Shown: positions 30,201-45,200 of the stretch, piece by piece
Layout of the letters: each line of letters starts with the position of its first letter
Numbering within the stretch: position 1 is the stretch's first letter
Origin: Balanoglossus misakiensis
Lineage: Eukaryota; Hemichordata
Direction of reading: 5' to 3'
NCBI GenBank assembly: GCA_040954595.2
Contig: CM082577.2
Span: forward strand, 13,082,001 to 13,146,000
Length of the DNA stretch: 64,000 nucleotides
Program-made: the position numbers and the translations under genes
Notes under the pieces: generated by a model
What the model saw: only the letters and a program-made list of their open reading frames with translations
Database searches by the model: none
Told to the model about the DNA's origin: nothing

Positions 30201-33200
30201 ATATGAAACACACTGGTATACTATTTTCGCAATTGTGAATTTGGTAGTTTTGTAGAACTTACCTTTGAACAAACTTCATGATGATTAAATGATCCATCAG
30301 ACTCAATAGTCATGTGCACTGTAAACTCATCTATGACCCCTTTCCCAATTTGACATTATGCGTCTGTCATCAAGATTATGATGTTTTGAATTATGCGTCT
30401 GTATTTCAGTTTTTAACAGTCATCTTGTTCAGCTTTTACAGTCGTTTGAGGTCTTGTCCATCACTTACATAATCACTTCCAGCAATTTGCATTGATCAGA
30501 CGATCTATTGGTTACTGTATAAATGAAAGTCTTTTCACAGACCTGATTTTTTAGATAAGTCTTTGGTTATTACTCTCTTGGTAACATATTGAGATAAGCA
30601 TGGACCAGGTGTTAAGTAATGTGCTCTTGTCAGCATTGATTATGCAGACTTTTCTGTGAGGTACCGTAGACGTTGCAGTCTTTTGTTTCATTTGGGTATG
30701 TTTGACATTTGGTTGTGAACTGCATCATGGTTGTCTTTAACTCAATTGTAATGCAGGTCACAACCACACTCACACCAACGCAGCCCAACCAAGAGGTAGC
30801 CTGATATCGCCTCTTGGTTGAAACTGATAACCTTACATTCCTACTTAGATAGACTAGTGGAGGCTTATCTAGTCACAGACTAGTTACAAAACAAAGTTAC
30901 GAATGAAATTTATACACCACCTGATCCATACCTCTTATTCTCTCAATACCAGTGAATTTGTGACATCATCCATGTTTGACTCTGAGTTTTTCACAACTAA
31001 AGTATTTTAAAGATTTTTAAAGTCTGCAAATTCAGTGGCATTGACAAAACTATAAAATAATAAGAATAATGTATGCCCCAAAGACCCATAATGGACCCAA
31101 GCACACATTGTACTCCATAATGAACTCGGCATTCGCCTCGTACATTATTACGCACAATGTGTGCTTTCGTCCATTATGGGTTTTCGGGGCATACCGTACA
31201 TTATTCTCTAAGTATTTACCAGGTAACTTACATTATCCATAGGATTAACATCTGCTTCCAGCTCCAAACACAACTGAACAAATTTTGGTTCTTCTTTTCT
31301 TGCCATTAAATGGATGGTTTTTGATCCTTCCACCATTTCCTAAATATAAATGGGAACCATTATATGGCAAACCCTGGTTTATAAAACATAAGTGTATTAT
31401 CACTGATGAAAATGGACCATACTGTGCTTACAGGAAGAATGTAAAACAAAGCTCTATACAATGTATCTGTATTATTATTAATATTATTAATATTATTATT
31501 ATAATTATTATTATTATTATTATTATTATACCAGTTTAGGGGGTTTAAAGAATTATATAATTATTATTATTATTATTATTATTATTTATTGTTGAAATAA
31601 TATCCATATAATAAAAATGATAACTATTAGGTATTACCGGTAGTAGCTGACATTGTGTTAAAACCACTCATTAACTGAACATTCAATATATAACATAATT
31701 TGTCATTTATTAGGGGACCAGTACTGCTGAAGAAATAATTTGGAGCCCTCCTTATCAGGCATTGTTATTCACTGTACAATGTTTGTTGCTTTAATGGGAT
31801 TTAGTGTCGATTGAGATACTCTTACACTTAATGCATCATGTTGATACACGCCACAGTCTGTTGGTGAAATTCACTTTCTTTTCTTTGCAAACAGTGTAAC
31901 AAACGAAAAACCAAACTATGGCAATGGTTGACACTTGATCAGTTTTCCATCTCTTGTCTGCAAAAAATGAAGCCATTTTTCAAGGCAGATTTTTATTTCG
32001 ACATACAAACCTCATCCAATCCTTGAACATCTTCATTGATGTCCAACCCAGCTTTCACAAGTGTTTCAGCAACTTTGCGTTCATAACTGTCAATAGCCCA
32101 ATGCAGCTTTGTTGTCTGAATGCAGATGATTATATGAAAAAAAAAGAATACAAATTAACAAAATAACGTAAAACAAGCTTTTAAATACACCAAGTGGACA
32201 CAGACATACAATGGAGGAATATTTATATAAAATTCCCCTGTATACGAACGAGTGTGTCTGCGTCGCGGACGAGTGATTTCCTTTATTCTTCACTATCAAA
32301 TGACGTCAGACGCGCTCAGGCGGCAGTTAGGTTGGCATTCAAATTTCCAGATGACGGGCAACTTCAGCAACGTGGACTTACGTGGTGCAGACAAAGACTG
32401 TGCAGACGAAATGCAATGAGGCTGATGAGGCAGCATACCTGAAACATGTTACGTGTCTGGCGGTTCTAAAGTAAAAACAGTACTCGGAAAAACTTTTACT
32501 GGATGCTGAAATATTGCTTGCCCGTCATCTGGAAATGACAACGCCGTGTGACACATGGCCAGATCACGTGATTGATAGTAAAGAATAGCGGCCGTATCCC
32601 TCCGAGCCTGCAAGCTGCTGTTGTTGTGGTGCTCTACGCTCGAGCTGTCGATCGGAACGTTAAACTTGCAATTTATCATGCTTGTTTTACACTTAAAACA
32701 TGGGCTTTATTACCCCATATTTCCCTATGCTTCATAAGTCTCCCCCTTTTGGGTTTCAGGCATATTTCAGACCGAGAACAGGTGGTTTTTGTTTGTTTAC
32801 AAAAAAAAAGAAAAAAGTCCGGGCATCCATATTCAACACATGTGTAATATGTATTCGTCGAGGTCATATACCTATAGTGTGACGTCACACTATAGGTATA
32901 TGCGACATCACACTATAGGGATAACTGGGTCTATGTATGTGATAAGTGTTGTTATATTAATCTTTAAATTCGCAATTGGAAATTCCACTTTTTGATCCAA
33001 AGTATTATACAGGAGTTTTTTATTTTGTGGATAACAATGCAGTGGCAGAATGTCTACCATGAGGAAATCAACTGCATATACTAGTACCTTGCATTTATCA
33101 TGCAGTTTTATTCCTTCGTGTTTCAGCAGCTCTTTTGTTAGTTCAACATGTGTTCCTGCTGATGCAAAATACAGTGCAGTACGACCACCCTACAAAAACA

Positions 33201-36200
33201 AGGAAAATTCATATTATAAACACATCAAAAAGTTTTCGAAAAATGATGAAAAACAGGAAAATAAATGCTACAAGCACATCATAATTATCCACATGTTAGC
33301 AAAATGATGTAGGATGGAAGTCCATTGTGGATGAGTGCAATATTGTATTGAGCATTACATTTCCTGATGAAAATATTTGACAGTTTGTAAACTTCACAGC
33401 TACATACTGGTATATGCTTACTGCCTTTGTCATAAGAAATAATAATCAACTGAAGTTAACAGTTAATATTCATATTGGTTTACTGTGAACTTGTTCTAAC
33501 TGTTAAATGTAACAAAATGAATATCATGAATATCAATATTTGATAATTAGTAAACATTGCTTTTTAGCAAGAGTGTTAAATGTAACAAAATGAATTTCAA
33601 GACTTACCTTTGAGTAAACGTTGATGTCCGCATTTTTTTGCAAGAGTACTGTAACTGCTTTCATGTCACCACGCTCAGAAAAATGATGTAGTGGTGATAG
33701 TCCGTCCTGGAGGAGGGTAAGATTGAATAATGGAACATTATATTTCCGTATGAACATATTTGGTATTTGATTATTTTTATGCTTCACAGGTACACATTAC
33801 TCAAGAAACATACCTGATGATGCCAAAGAAAAAAATAGTTGAACCTAAGATAAATGATTGAATTTTTGTAAAAAAAATGACTTATACATATTTAGCCAAT
33901 TTAGCCATGTTGTAGTGGTTACTGGTCGCCAACAGCTACCGGTATATGTCATGAGAACAGACTACTACTGTTCAAAATTCTTTGTATTGTGCTGTTAGAC
34001 AATTTTTTTTGGAAAATCCACAGCAATTCACTGTTTCAAGACGTTCTACGGTAATGATCAACACATACGCCTATATTGCCAGAATACCGAGAATTCAATC
34101 GCATGGCTTTGAAATTTTATATTGATGTTACAGCACCCAATTTCATGAGACATGGAACATATTTTTTCTTTGAAAGATCAGAATATACTATGATAAGGGT
34201 GCCAGTTTCAATGTAGCTCTTTAAAACAGGACTTCCTGTACTAGAATGAAATTTACCATATATATTAGTTTCAGATATAATTGCAATTGATGGATTTAAT
34301 CAATCTTCGTAATTAGAAATATTCCTTAAAGTACTGCTTTTAGATTGATGAAAGGTTAGTACATATACAGATCCTGTACTGGTCTTCTGTAGTAGAAGAT
34401 ATTGAGTAGTTTTGTATTAATTGATAATTATTGTTTGCCAACCACACACAATGGTAATTATTTAACTAACCGTGAAAAAGTTTTTACCTTTAGAAGTTCA
34501 TCTATGTTTACACCAGCTTTTACAAGGTCCTCAACCATTTCTTCCTTATAATGCTCAGCAACCCATAACAACTGTGATATGTTATTCGAATCGCGCTATA
34601 AGATTTAAAAGAGCAGAATGATTTATGTATCTGCCAAGCCAAAATGTACTTGCTCAGTGTAACCTTACCATTACAATACTACTTCTTATCTTGGGAAACA
34701 TATGTTCAAGACATAAACATCATTAATGGCACATTTTGTCTCTACTGTAAATTTCTATTATTGGTATGTAGTGAATGTACTTCAGTAATACTGCTGCACT
34801 GCAGTATCATTAATATTTATAACATTATGTATGGAATAATACGGAAAAAAAATATACTACATTCTCATGCACACAGGCATTTGCCTTAAGTGGATGTTTT
34901 GTACAAAAGATATCCCGATCACTGAGTGCACAATAATTGTTCAATATTTGATGTTCCATGCTACAACATGATTAAATTTCCACCATAAATTATTTGTTTC
35001 AAGAATGCATCAATGTTTGTTATTGACTGACATAGATTTTATTGTACTGCTTTTAGTAAACACAACTTTTACAAATATTTCTTATAATGATACAGGTTTC
35101 TCTTTGTACCGGTAGTGGTGTAGCCATGCTGAAATTAAACTTTTGCAGTGATTAACCTCTAACAGAACAATCAATGCCAGAACAGTAACTGTATCATATT
35201 TCACTTACACTTCGTGCAGTCAGTTCATAGTTTACAATATCACTGAACTCAACAAACATTCAAATATTATGCTAACATAAAGGAAATACTATTATCAATT
35301 GAAGTTACATTAGCAGTAACTTTTCAGTATGAAGTATTTTTGTTTTGTGTGATCACTCTAATTTCTGGTTCAATTGCCTGAAGCATAACGAAATGCCTGG
35401 CATTTAGCTTATCAACACGACCCATACTATATATATAATCAGCAATGTGATTGTGCAAATTTGCATTCAAGTCCGGACTAGAATTTATTAATTACAATGG
35501 CAATGTTGACAAGCAGACTACTATATGGGTAAATTAGCATGTTGTTTTAAGTTAAACAAGAAATTGCATTTGGTACACAGAACAAAAATACTGAAAAAAA
35601 AGTCAAATGTTAGTGTTCTTTTAATAATATTACTTAATGATAAAATATATAATAAATATGATATGAATGAACTGTTGCTATTAAAGCAGGTCGCTCGTCT
35701 CACGTGCGCGTAATGGTTCCCAGCAAATTTTATGTTTGATGCATTCAAATAGTGGACTGCCTTCGCTTCTTTCCATATTTCATGTGCACCGTATAAATCG
35801 ATTCTGGTTTTGTCCCTCCTTTTCACCCAAATTGGTGTCTTTTCACGATCTCCGACACAGATTATGGTTGCCGCCATCTTGTGTGAGCACTGTCTTATGG
35901 GATTGACTGTTCACTAAATGTCTGTAACCAGCGGCTACACTTGGAACATGCGTGTGAGACGAGCTACGCGCTTTAAAATTTAGCTTACCGCATCCTTGTG
36001 CAGCCGGGCATTTGCATTAAGCAAATGTTTGGCAGACTCAATGTCCCGAAGTTTGAGAGCAGAATAGAGTGCAGTCTCACCATCCTAGAAGTAAAGAAAT
36101 ATTGGATTGAAAATTTCAACTGCTGCCAAATTTAAAAGTCATTGCTGTTTAATTTATCTGCTTTCCAAAATGTAACCAAATTTCATAACAAAAGGCATAA

Positions 36201-39200
36201 AAAATTGCAGTAGGTAATAAAGAAATATGATCAACACTTACCTCATTGTCTAAGTTTAGGTTGACATCTTTGTTTATTAACACTTTGACAACCTGGTGAT
36301 GTCCATTCTTTACAGCATAGTGCAGAGCTGTGTCACCAACCTTGCAATTAATAAGTATTTGGGAAAATGATCATACATTAACTAATGCAATATGTTTTAT
36401 AATAGTCAACACATACTATACTCGATACATACTAGAATTTATATTGAGAAAGATGAGATGAAATATACCTTGTCTGTTTTGTCTTTATCTGCCCCAGCGT
36501 CTATCAGGACATTCACTGCTTTAGGAAAATTATTGGCTGCAGCTTCATGCAGGACAGTCATACCAGCCTGCCAATTTAATATAATTGTTATTTGTCAATT
36601 TAAAATATTTATGACATTGGATATACCAGTATGTAGGAGCTTTTTTGCATATAAATATTGAAAGTTTCTGTTAGATGTATAATAATAAGGTTATTACGAA
36701 AAATACTGTAAAGTATGTACAAGGACATTACCACCAGGTAATGCGCCGCGCTTATGTCAGCGTTTTTGTGATAACCTTATTACTATACATCTTACATCTT
36801 GGTTAGTTCTTGTGTACCACATTACTTGGCTTTCTAAACGCCCAAAATGCCGATACAATCGATCGTCAACCAGTAGGCAGAAACATTAAGCAGCCATCCT
36901 TCTGTTTTGTTTACATACATTGGAATTGGGGTGTCATGAAACCGTCGGCATAACAGTGCATACTTGTACCTGTACATGGTGAGTTGGGGCACCTTGAAAC
37001 TTTAACACGCTTTCCCTATATACCATTCCGTACCATTTTTTTAGTGCCGCTACATTCTATTATTCTTGGTGCCAGATGTATAATAATGTTATTTATACAT
37101 TTCCAGATTAAATACACATGCAACATATTTCCACAGTTGATAAATTAAAACTTACATCATCTGTAGTACCATCTATGCCATCTCCCATATCTTTCAAGAC
37201 ATTGACAAAGTCCATGCTCTCATACTTTGCAGCTGCTACATACAGAGGTCTTGATTCCAAAGGAAACCTTGCATCCTATTAAATATGAAATCAAAAAGAT
37301 GGTTTGTAAGATGATGATGCTGATAAAATTACTATGGACAAATCCATGTCTTTCCACTGCTGTAACAGTTCCATTGTAAATTCCATTAAGCACAATTTAA
37401 GTTTCAGTCCTGAGCTAGTAGCATGTGATTAACATACTGTCCCATTTAGATGTCAGAAGCCATGATGAGCAATTTGAACATTTTTCTCACAGCTTATGCA
37501 CGTATTGTGTATATGTTTGACAAAACTTTGGTCGTGTAAGGACAACAGGTTTATGACTCATTATCTTGGCTTAATTAGCAAACCACATTTCTCTGGTGTA
37601 GGTTTTGCCAGATGAACAGGTACAAGGTCAATACTGTACAACGTTGATTGTTAGACTGAGTGCACGTGAAAAAACCTACCCGATTTTCATCAACAAAGTT
37701 TGCTTTTGCATCGAGAAGAATTCTAACTGTGTCTGTATTCTTTTCCTGCACAGCGTAGTACAAAGGAGTGAAGTCATTCTGTTGAGAAAACAAGAATTGC
37801 ACATTTGAAGAATGTTAAAATTGAACATCCTCTATACAGAATGCTATGAAAATTGTGCTGATGGTTCATAGGCATAGGAACCGGCAGAGAGGGATACCCC
37901 CTCCCACACCCACCCCTTCACTCTTCAACACCTTTCATCAACTTACTTTGTCCAAAACATTGACTTTTGCTTTAAGCTTGAGGCATATTTCTGTGTACTT
38001 GGGGTCCTGATTATGAGCCATTAAATGCAGAACAGTCACACCATCGGCTGAGCCCTAAAAAATATAATTTGTTTTAATATGGTATTACAAAACAAAATTA
38101 ACTCACACACAAACCAATTTTCTCATTGCTGAATAGAAAACACCAGTATTTATACTTTGGTTGATGTATGACAATATAGTACATCCATGTTATAACTGTG
38201 GTTGATGATGTAGAACAGGGTTGATATTGATAGCAGTGATACAGGCCTGTTTATGAGATATACAGATCATTAGTGTCATTATCATGGCCACATACCTTAT
38301 CCAATCCTTGAACAACTTCATTTATATCCTGTCCTGCTTTGATGAGAGTCTCTGCCACAGTATATTTATAGCTTTCAACAGCCCAGTGTAACATGGTTGT
38401 CTGTTGGTATTATATCAAAAACTTTATATTATTTTAACTTTGTGCGAGATAAACGTGATCCATATAAAGTCAAGATACCAACACTCGCCCATATCCATTT
38501 TGAGAGAGCATAAAAGTACAAATACATATTAATGAAAGAATCAAAGTAAAACTTTACCGTGTTTTCGCAATGTAGCTGTTTTGTTTTACTCTTAATTAAG
38601 ATCTTGGCTACTTCAACATGGCTCTGTGCTGCTGCATAATAGAGGGCTGTAAACCCATCCTGAAACAAAAACATAGAGAACTAAAATTACAAAACCATCT
38701 CAACAAGTAACCCAAACATCATTTTACTAGTATACCTCACACTTTTTTAGAAACATATGGTTTACTTGTAAATGGTACGGTTTTCTCGTTTGTTTACTAT
38801 TAGTTAATCAAACGACTCGAAAACATTTTTCTGAAAATCTGTCCTAAAACATGTTCATTCTATACTTATGACCTGGCTTATCTACTTAATTTTAAATTAA
38901 AAGAAACAAATCAGATGTTTACCTCTGAATGTTCATTGACATTTGCGAGTCTACCAAGAAGTATAGTGACAGCCTTTTCATCACCACCCTTTGCATAATG
39001 TTGTAGTGCTGAAAGACCATCCTGAATGCAGAAAAAGCCATTTGCATGACAAAGAAATTATGAGAATATATTAAAGTTTTATGTTGTTTTTAAAATTATG
39101 CTTATGCTTTCAATATTGAATCCTGGCAAATTTCTTAAATCGTTGCATGAATGAGGACATTTTAAAATGAAATCAAGACCGCTTCCTGAGTGCTTTTTTG

Positions 39201-42200
39201 AAGGATTTTAGCAAAGTAACCCATTTCAAATGTTACTTGAAAGGGTCTATTATCAAATACACCTTATGAGCTGAAAATTTTCTAGGGCTCTTTACCTGTG
39301 CATGTTCATCTATTTTCACACCAGCTTTCAAAAGATCTTCTACCATTTCTTCTGCATATGTTTTGATCGCCCAGAACAATTGTTCAATATTTGATGTTCC
39401 ACGCTACAACAGGATATAATTTCCACCATAAATAATTTATTTTATAAGCACCAATGTCTGTTATTGACTGACCCAGATTACATTGTATTGCTTTAAATTA
39501 GTAAACACAACAATCACAAAACCTTCTTAAATTTTGTGATACATGTTTCTCTTTGAAGTGCTATAGCCATTAATGCTGAAATTACAATTTTACAGTGATT
39601 TACCTCTAAAAGTATAATCAATGCCAAAACAAGCAACTGTGTCAAAGTTAACTTACACTTTGTGTAGTAATTTCACTCAACCCAACAAATATTCAAACAT
39701 TATGCTAACATAAAGGAATTACTTTTATCAATTGAAGTTTCATTAGCAGTAAATTTTCAGTATGAAGTATTTTTGTTTTGTGTGATTACTCTAATTTCTT
39801 GTTCAACTGCCTGAAGCATAACGAAATGCCTGGCATTTAGCTTATTAACACAACTCATACTATGTATATAATCAGCAATGTGATCATGCAATATATTTGC
39901 ATTCAAGTCCGGACTAGAATTCATTAATTACAATGGCTATGTTGACAAGCAGAGCACTATATGGGTAAATAAGCATGTTGTTTTGGGTAAAACAAGAAAT
40001 TGCATTTGGTACACAGAACAAAAATACTGAAAATAAAGCCAAATGTTACTGTCCCTTTAATAATCTTTCTTACTGATCAAATATATAATAAATATGACAT
40101 GAATGAACTGTAATTTCTATTAAAATTTAGCTTACTGCATCCTTGTGGAGGCGGGCATTTGCATTAAGCAAATGTTTGGCAGACTCAATGTCCCGAAGTT
40201 TGAGAGCAGAATAGAGTGCAGTCTCGCCATCCTAGAAGTAAAGAAATATTGGATTGAAAATTTCAACTGCCGCCAGATTAAAATGACATTGCTGTTTAAT
40301 TTATCTGCTTTCCAAAATGTAACCATATTTCATTATCAAAGGCATAACAAATTGCAGTAGGTAATAAAGAAATATGATCAACACTTACCTCATTGTCTAA
40401 GTTTAGGTTGACATCTTTGTTTATTAACACTTTGACAACCTGGTGATGTCCATTCTTTACAGCATAGTGCAGAGCTGTGTTACCAACCTTGCAATTAACG
40501 AGCATGTGGGAAAATGATCATACATCAACTAATGCAATATGTTTTCTAATAGTCAACACATACTATACTCGATACATACTAGAATTTAAATTGAGAAAGT
40601 TGAGATGAAATATACCTTGTCTGTTTTGTCTTTATCTGCCCCAGCTTCTATCAGGATATTCACTGCTTGAGGAAAATTATTGGCTGCAGCTTCATGCACT
40701 ACAGTCATACCGGTCTGCCAATTTAACATAATTATTATTTGTCAATTTAAAATATTTATGACATTGGATATACCGGTATGTAGGGGATTTTTTGCTTAAA
40801 AATATTGAAAGTTTCTGTTAGATGTATAATAATAAGGTTATTACGAAAATACTGCAAAGTATGTACAAGGACATTAGCACCAGGTAATGCACCGCGCTTA
40901 TGTCCGCGTTTTTGTGATAACCTTATTACTATACATCTTACATCTTGGCTAGTTCTTGAGTACCACATTACTTGGCTTTCTAAACGCCCAAAATGCTGAT
41001 ACAATTGATCGTCAACCAGTAAGCAGAAACATTGAGCAGCCATCCTTCTTTTTTGTTTACATACATTGGAATTGGGGTGTCATGAAACCGTCGGCATAAC
41101 AGTGCATACCTGTCCATGGTGAGTTGGGGCACCTTGAAACTTTAGCATGCCCTACATACCATTCTGTACCATATTTTAGCGCCGCTACGTTCTATTATTC
41201 TTGGTGCCAGATGTATAATAATGTTATTTATACATTTCCAGATTAAATACACATGCAACATATTTCCACAGTTGATAAATTAAAACTTACATCATCTGTA
41301 GTACCATCTATGCCATCTCCCATATCTTTCAAGACATTGACAAAGTCCATGCTCTTATACTTTGCAGCTGCTACATACAGAGGTCTTGATTCCAAAGGAA
41401 ACCTTGCATCCTATTAAATATGAAATCAAAAAGATGGTTTGTAAGATGATGATGCTGATAAAATTACTATGGTCAAATCCATATGTCTTCCCACTGCTGT
41501 AACAGTTCCATCTGGTACATTGAATGAAAGTACCGGGTAGTAATATGCAGAAATGAAAGATCATAAGTGATGTTTTCAATTTTGGCTGCTGATCCACTGA
41601 ATTTAACACTAAATTGGCCAAAATCAGTAAAGTCTGCAAAATTGTCAATATCTGAAAACATTAAATTTTGCTATTGTGATTATAATATTTTCATTATAAA
41701 GCAAACACTCCATTGAACACAAAATCAGAACCTCACGAAGCCAAAATAATTTGTGTGCGATGATGATGTGAAGAACACAGTATAATGTTCAATCTGTCAT
41801 AACGTTATTAACTACATTTACAATGTTTCCATTAAGCTGTTGCACCAACATAGCGACGTAACCATATCACAAACCGTGTTCTATTTTAAATTCCATAAAG
41901 TACAATTTAAGTTTCAGTCCTGAGCGAGTGGCATGTTAAGAACATACTGTCCCATTTAGACGTCAGAAGCCATGATGAGCAATTTGAACATTTTTCTCGC
42001 AGCTTCTGCACGTATTGTGTAAACGTTTGACAAAACTGTGGTCGTGTAAGGACAACAGGTTCATAACTCATTATCTTGGCTTAATTAGCAAACCACATTT
42101 CTCTGGTGTAGGTTTTGCCAGATGAACAGGTACAAGGTCAATACTGTACAACGTTGATTGTTAGACTGAGTGCACTTGAAAAAACCTACCCGATTTTCAT

Positions 42201-45200
42201 CAACAAAGTTTGCTTTTGCATCGAGAAGAATTCTAACTGTGTCTGTATTCTTTTCCTGCACAGCGTAGTACAAAGGAGTGAAGTCATTCTGTTGAGAAAA
42301 CAAGAATTGCACATTTGAAGAATGTTAAAATTGAACATCCTCTATACAGAATGCTATGAAAATTGTGCTGATGGTTCATAGGCATAGGAACCGGCAGAGA
42401 GGGATACCCCCTCCCACACCCACCCCTTCACTCTTCAACACCTTTCATCAACTTACTTTGTCCAAAACATTGACTTTTGCTTTAAGCTTGAGGCATAGTT
42501 CTGTGTACTTGGGGTCCTGATTATGAGCCATTAAATGCAGAACAGTCACACCATCGGCTGAGCCCTAAAAAATATAATTTGTTTTAATATGGTATTACAA
42601 AACAAAATTAACTCACACACAAACCAATTTTCTCATTGCTGAATAGAAAACACCAGTATTTATACTTTGGTTGATGTATGACAATATAGTACATCCATGT
42701 TATATCTGTGGTTGATGATGTAGAACAGGCTTGATATTGATAGCAGTGATACAGGCCTGTTTATGAGATATACAGATCATTAGTGTCATTATCATGACCA
42801 CATACCTTATCCAATCCTTGAACAACTTCATTTATATCCTGTCCTGCTTTGATGAGAGTCTCTGCCACAGTATATTTATAGTTTTCAACAGCCCAGTGTA
42901 ACATGGTTGTCTGTTGGTATTATATCAAAAGCTTTATATTATTTTAACTTTGTGCGAGATAAACGTGATCCATATAAGGTCAAGATACCAATACTCGCCC
43001 ATATCCAGTTTGAGAGAGCATAAAAGTACAAATACAAATTAATGAAAGAATCAAAGTAAAACTTTACCGTGTTTTCGCAATGTAGCTGTTTTGTTTTACT
43101 CTTAATTAAGATCTTGGATACTTCAACATGGCTCTGTGCTGCTGCATAATAGAGGGCTGTAAACCCATCCTGAAACAAAAACATAGAGAAGTAAAATTAC
43201 AAAACCATCTCAACAATTAACCCAAACATCATTTTACTAGTATACCTCACACTTTTTTAGAAACATATGGTTTACTTGTAAATGGTACGGTTTTCTCGTT
43301 TGTTTACTATTAGTTAATCAAACGACTCGAAAACATTTTTCTGAAAATCTGTCCTAAAACATGTTCATTCTATACTTATGACCTGGCTTATCTACTTAAT
43401 TTTAAATTAAAAGATACAAATCAGATGTTTACCTCTGAATGTTCATTGACATTTGCATGTCTACCAAGAAGTATAGTGACAGCCTTTTCATCACCACCCT
43501 TTGCATAATGTTGTAGTGCTGAAAGACCATCCTGAATGCAGAAAAAGCCATTTGCATGACAAAGAAATTATGAGAATATATTAAAGTTTTATGTTGTTTT
43601 TAAAATTATGCTTATGCTTTCAATATTGAATCCTGGCAAATTTCTTAAATCGTTGCATGAATGAGGACATTTTAAAATGAAATCAAGACCGCTTCCTGAG
43701 TGCTTTTTTGAAGGATTTTAGCAAAGTAACCCATTTCAAATGTTACTTGAAAGGGTCTATTATCAAATACACCTTATGAGCTGAAAATTTTCTAGGGCTC
43801 TTTACCTGTGCATGTTCATCTATTTTCACACCAGCTACCAAAAGATCTTCTACCATTTCTTCTGCATATGTTTTGATCGCCCAGAACAATTGTTCAATAT
43901 TTGATGTTCCACGCTACAACAGGATATAATTTCCACCATAAATAATTTATTTTATAAGCACCAATGTCTGTTATTGACTGACCCAGATTACATTGTATTG
44001 CTTTAAATTAGTAAACACAACAATCACAAAACCTTCTTAAATTTTGTGATACATGTTTCTCTTTGAAGTGCTATAGCCATTAATGCTGAAATTACAATTT
44101 TACAGTGATTTACCTCTAAATGTATAATCAATGCCAAAACAAGCAACTGTGTCAAAGTTAACTTACACTTTGTGTAGTAATTTCACTCAACCCAACAAAT
44201 ATTCAAACATTATGCTAACATAAAGGAATTACTTTTCAGTATGAAGTATTTTTGTTTTGTGTGATTACTCTATTTCTTGTTCAACTGCCTGAAGCATAAC
44301 GAAATGCCTGGCATTTAGCTTATTAACACAACTCATACTATGTATATAATCAGCAATGTGATCATGCAATATATTTGCATTCAAGTCCGGACTAGAATTC
44401 ATTAATTACAATGGCCATGTTGACAAGCAGAGCACTATATGGGTAAATAAGCATGTTGTTTTGAGTAAAACAAGAAATTGCATTTGGTACACAGAACAAA
44501 AATACTGAAAATAAAGCCAAATGTTACAGTCCCTTTAATAATCTTTCTTACTGATCAAATATATAATAAATATGACATGAATGAACTGTAATTGCTATTA
44601 AAATTTAGCTTACTGCATCCTTGTGGAGGCGGGCATTTGCATTAAGCAAATGTTTGGCAGACTCAATGTCCCGAAGTTTGAGAGCAGAATAGAGTGCAGT
44701 CTCGCCATCCTAGAAGTAAAGAAATATTGGATTGAAAATTTCAACTGCCGCCAGATTAAAATGACATTGCTGTTTAATTTATCTGCTTTCCAAAATGTAA
44801 CCATATTTCATTACCAAAAGCATAACATATTGCAGTAGGTAATAAAGAAATATGATCAACACTTACCTCATTGTCTAAGTTTAGGTTGACATCTTTGTTT
44901 ATTAACACTTTGACAACCTGGTGATGTCCATTCTTTACAGCATAGTGCAGAGCTGTGTTACCAACCTTGCAATTAACGAGCATGTGGGAAAATGATCATA
45001 CATCAACTAATGCAATATGTTTTCTAATAGTCAACACATACTATACTCGATACATACTAGAATTTAAATTGAGAAAGTTGAGATGAAATATACCTTGTCT
45101 GTTTTGTCTTTATCTGCCCCAGCTTCTATCAGGATATTCACTGCTTGAGGAAAATTATTGGCTGCAGCTTCATGCAGTACAGTCATACCGGTCTGCCAAT

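Larger units (their letters stand above)
26481..34595 (-). other. module 7 (diverged, A-J, 357 codons)
   Basis: An old module. All ten types are in order but at much lower identity than 3-6, with longer introns loaded with mobile-element remnants. Exon 7G has 44 codons, 7I 34 and 7J 39, the extra length in loops or at the exon edges. Confidence 0.88.
35989..39403 (-). other. module 6 (recent duplicate, 345 codons; 3'-most near-identical copy)
   Basis: All ten types. Its F-G intron is only 404 bp, against 779-780 bp in modules 3-5. The missing part lies between two TTCCAT words near 37366-37383, which suggests a deletion in this copy. The intron downstream of exon 6J carries a 288-bp transposon absent from the sister copies. 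Confidence 0.93.
40136..43913 (-). other. module 5 (recent duplicate, 345 codons)
   Basis: All ten types, near-identical to modules 3, 4 and 6. Shares the 168-bp E-F intron with 4 and 6, and the 779-bp F-G intron with 4. Confidence 0.93.

Noticed and set aside
32911-32925. CACTATAGGG resembling the core of a phage T7 promoter
   Set aside because: Short chance match within a palindrome arm repeat; no vector sequence around it.
35521-35877. 118-codon minus-strand frame partly inside the TTAA element
   Set aside because: Faint similarity in feel to transposase N-termini, but no catalytic motif, and it runs out of the element.
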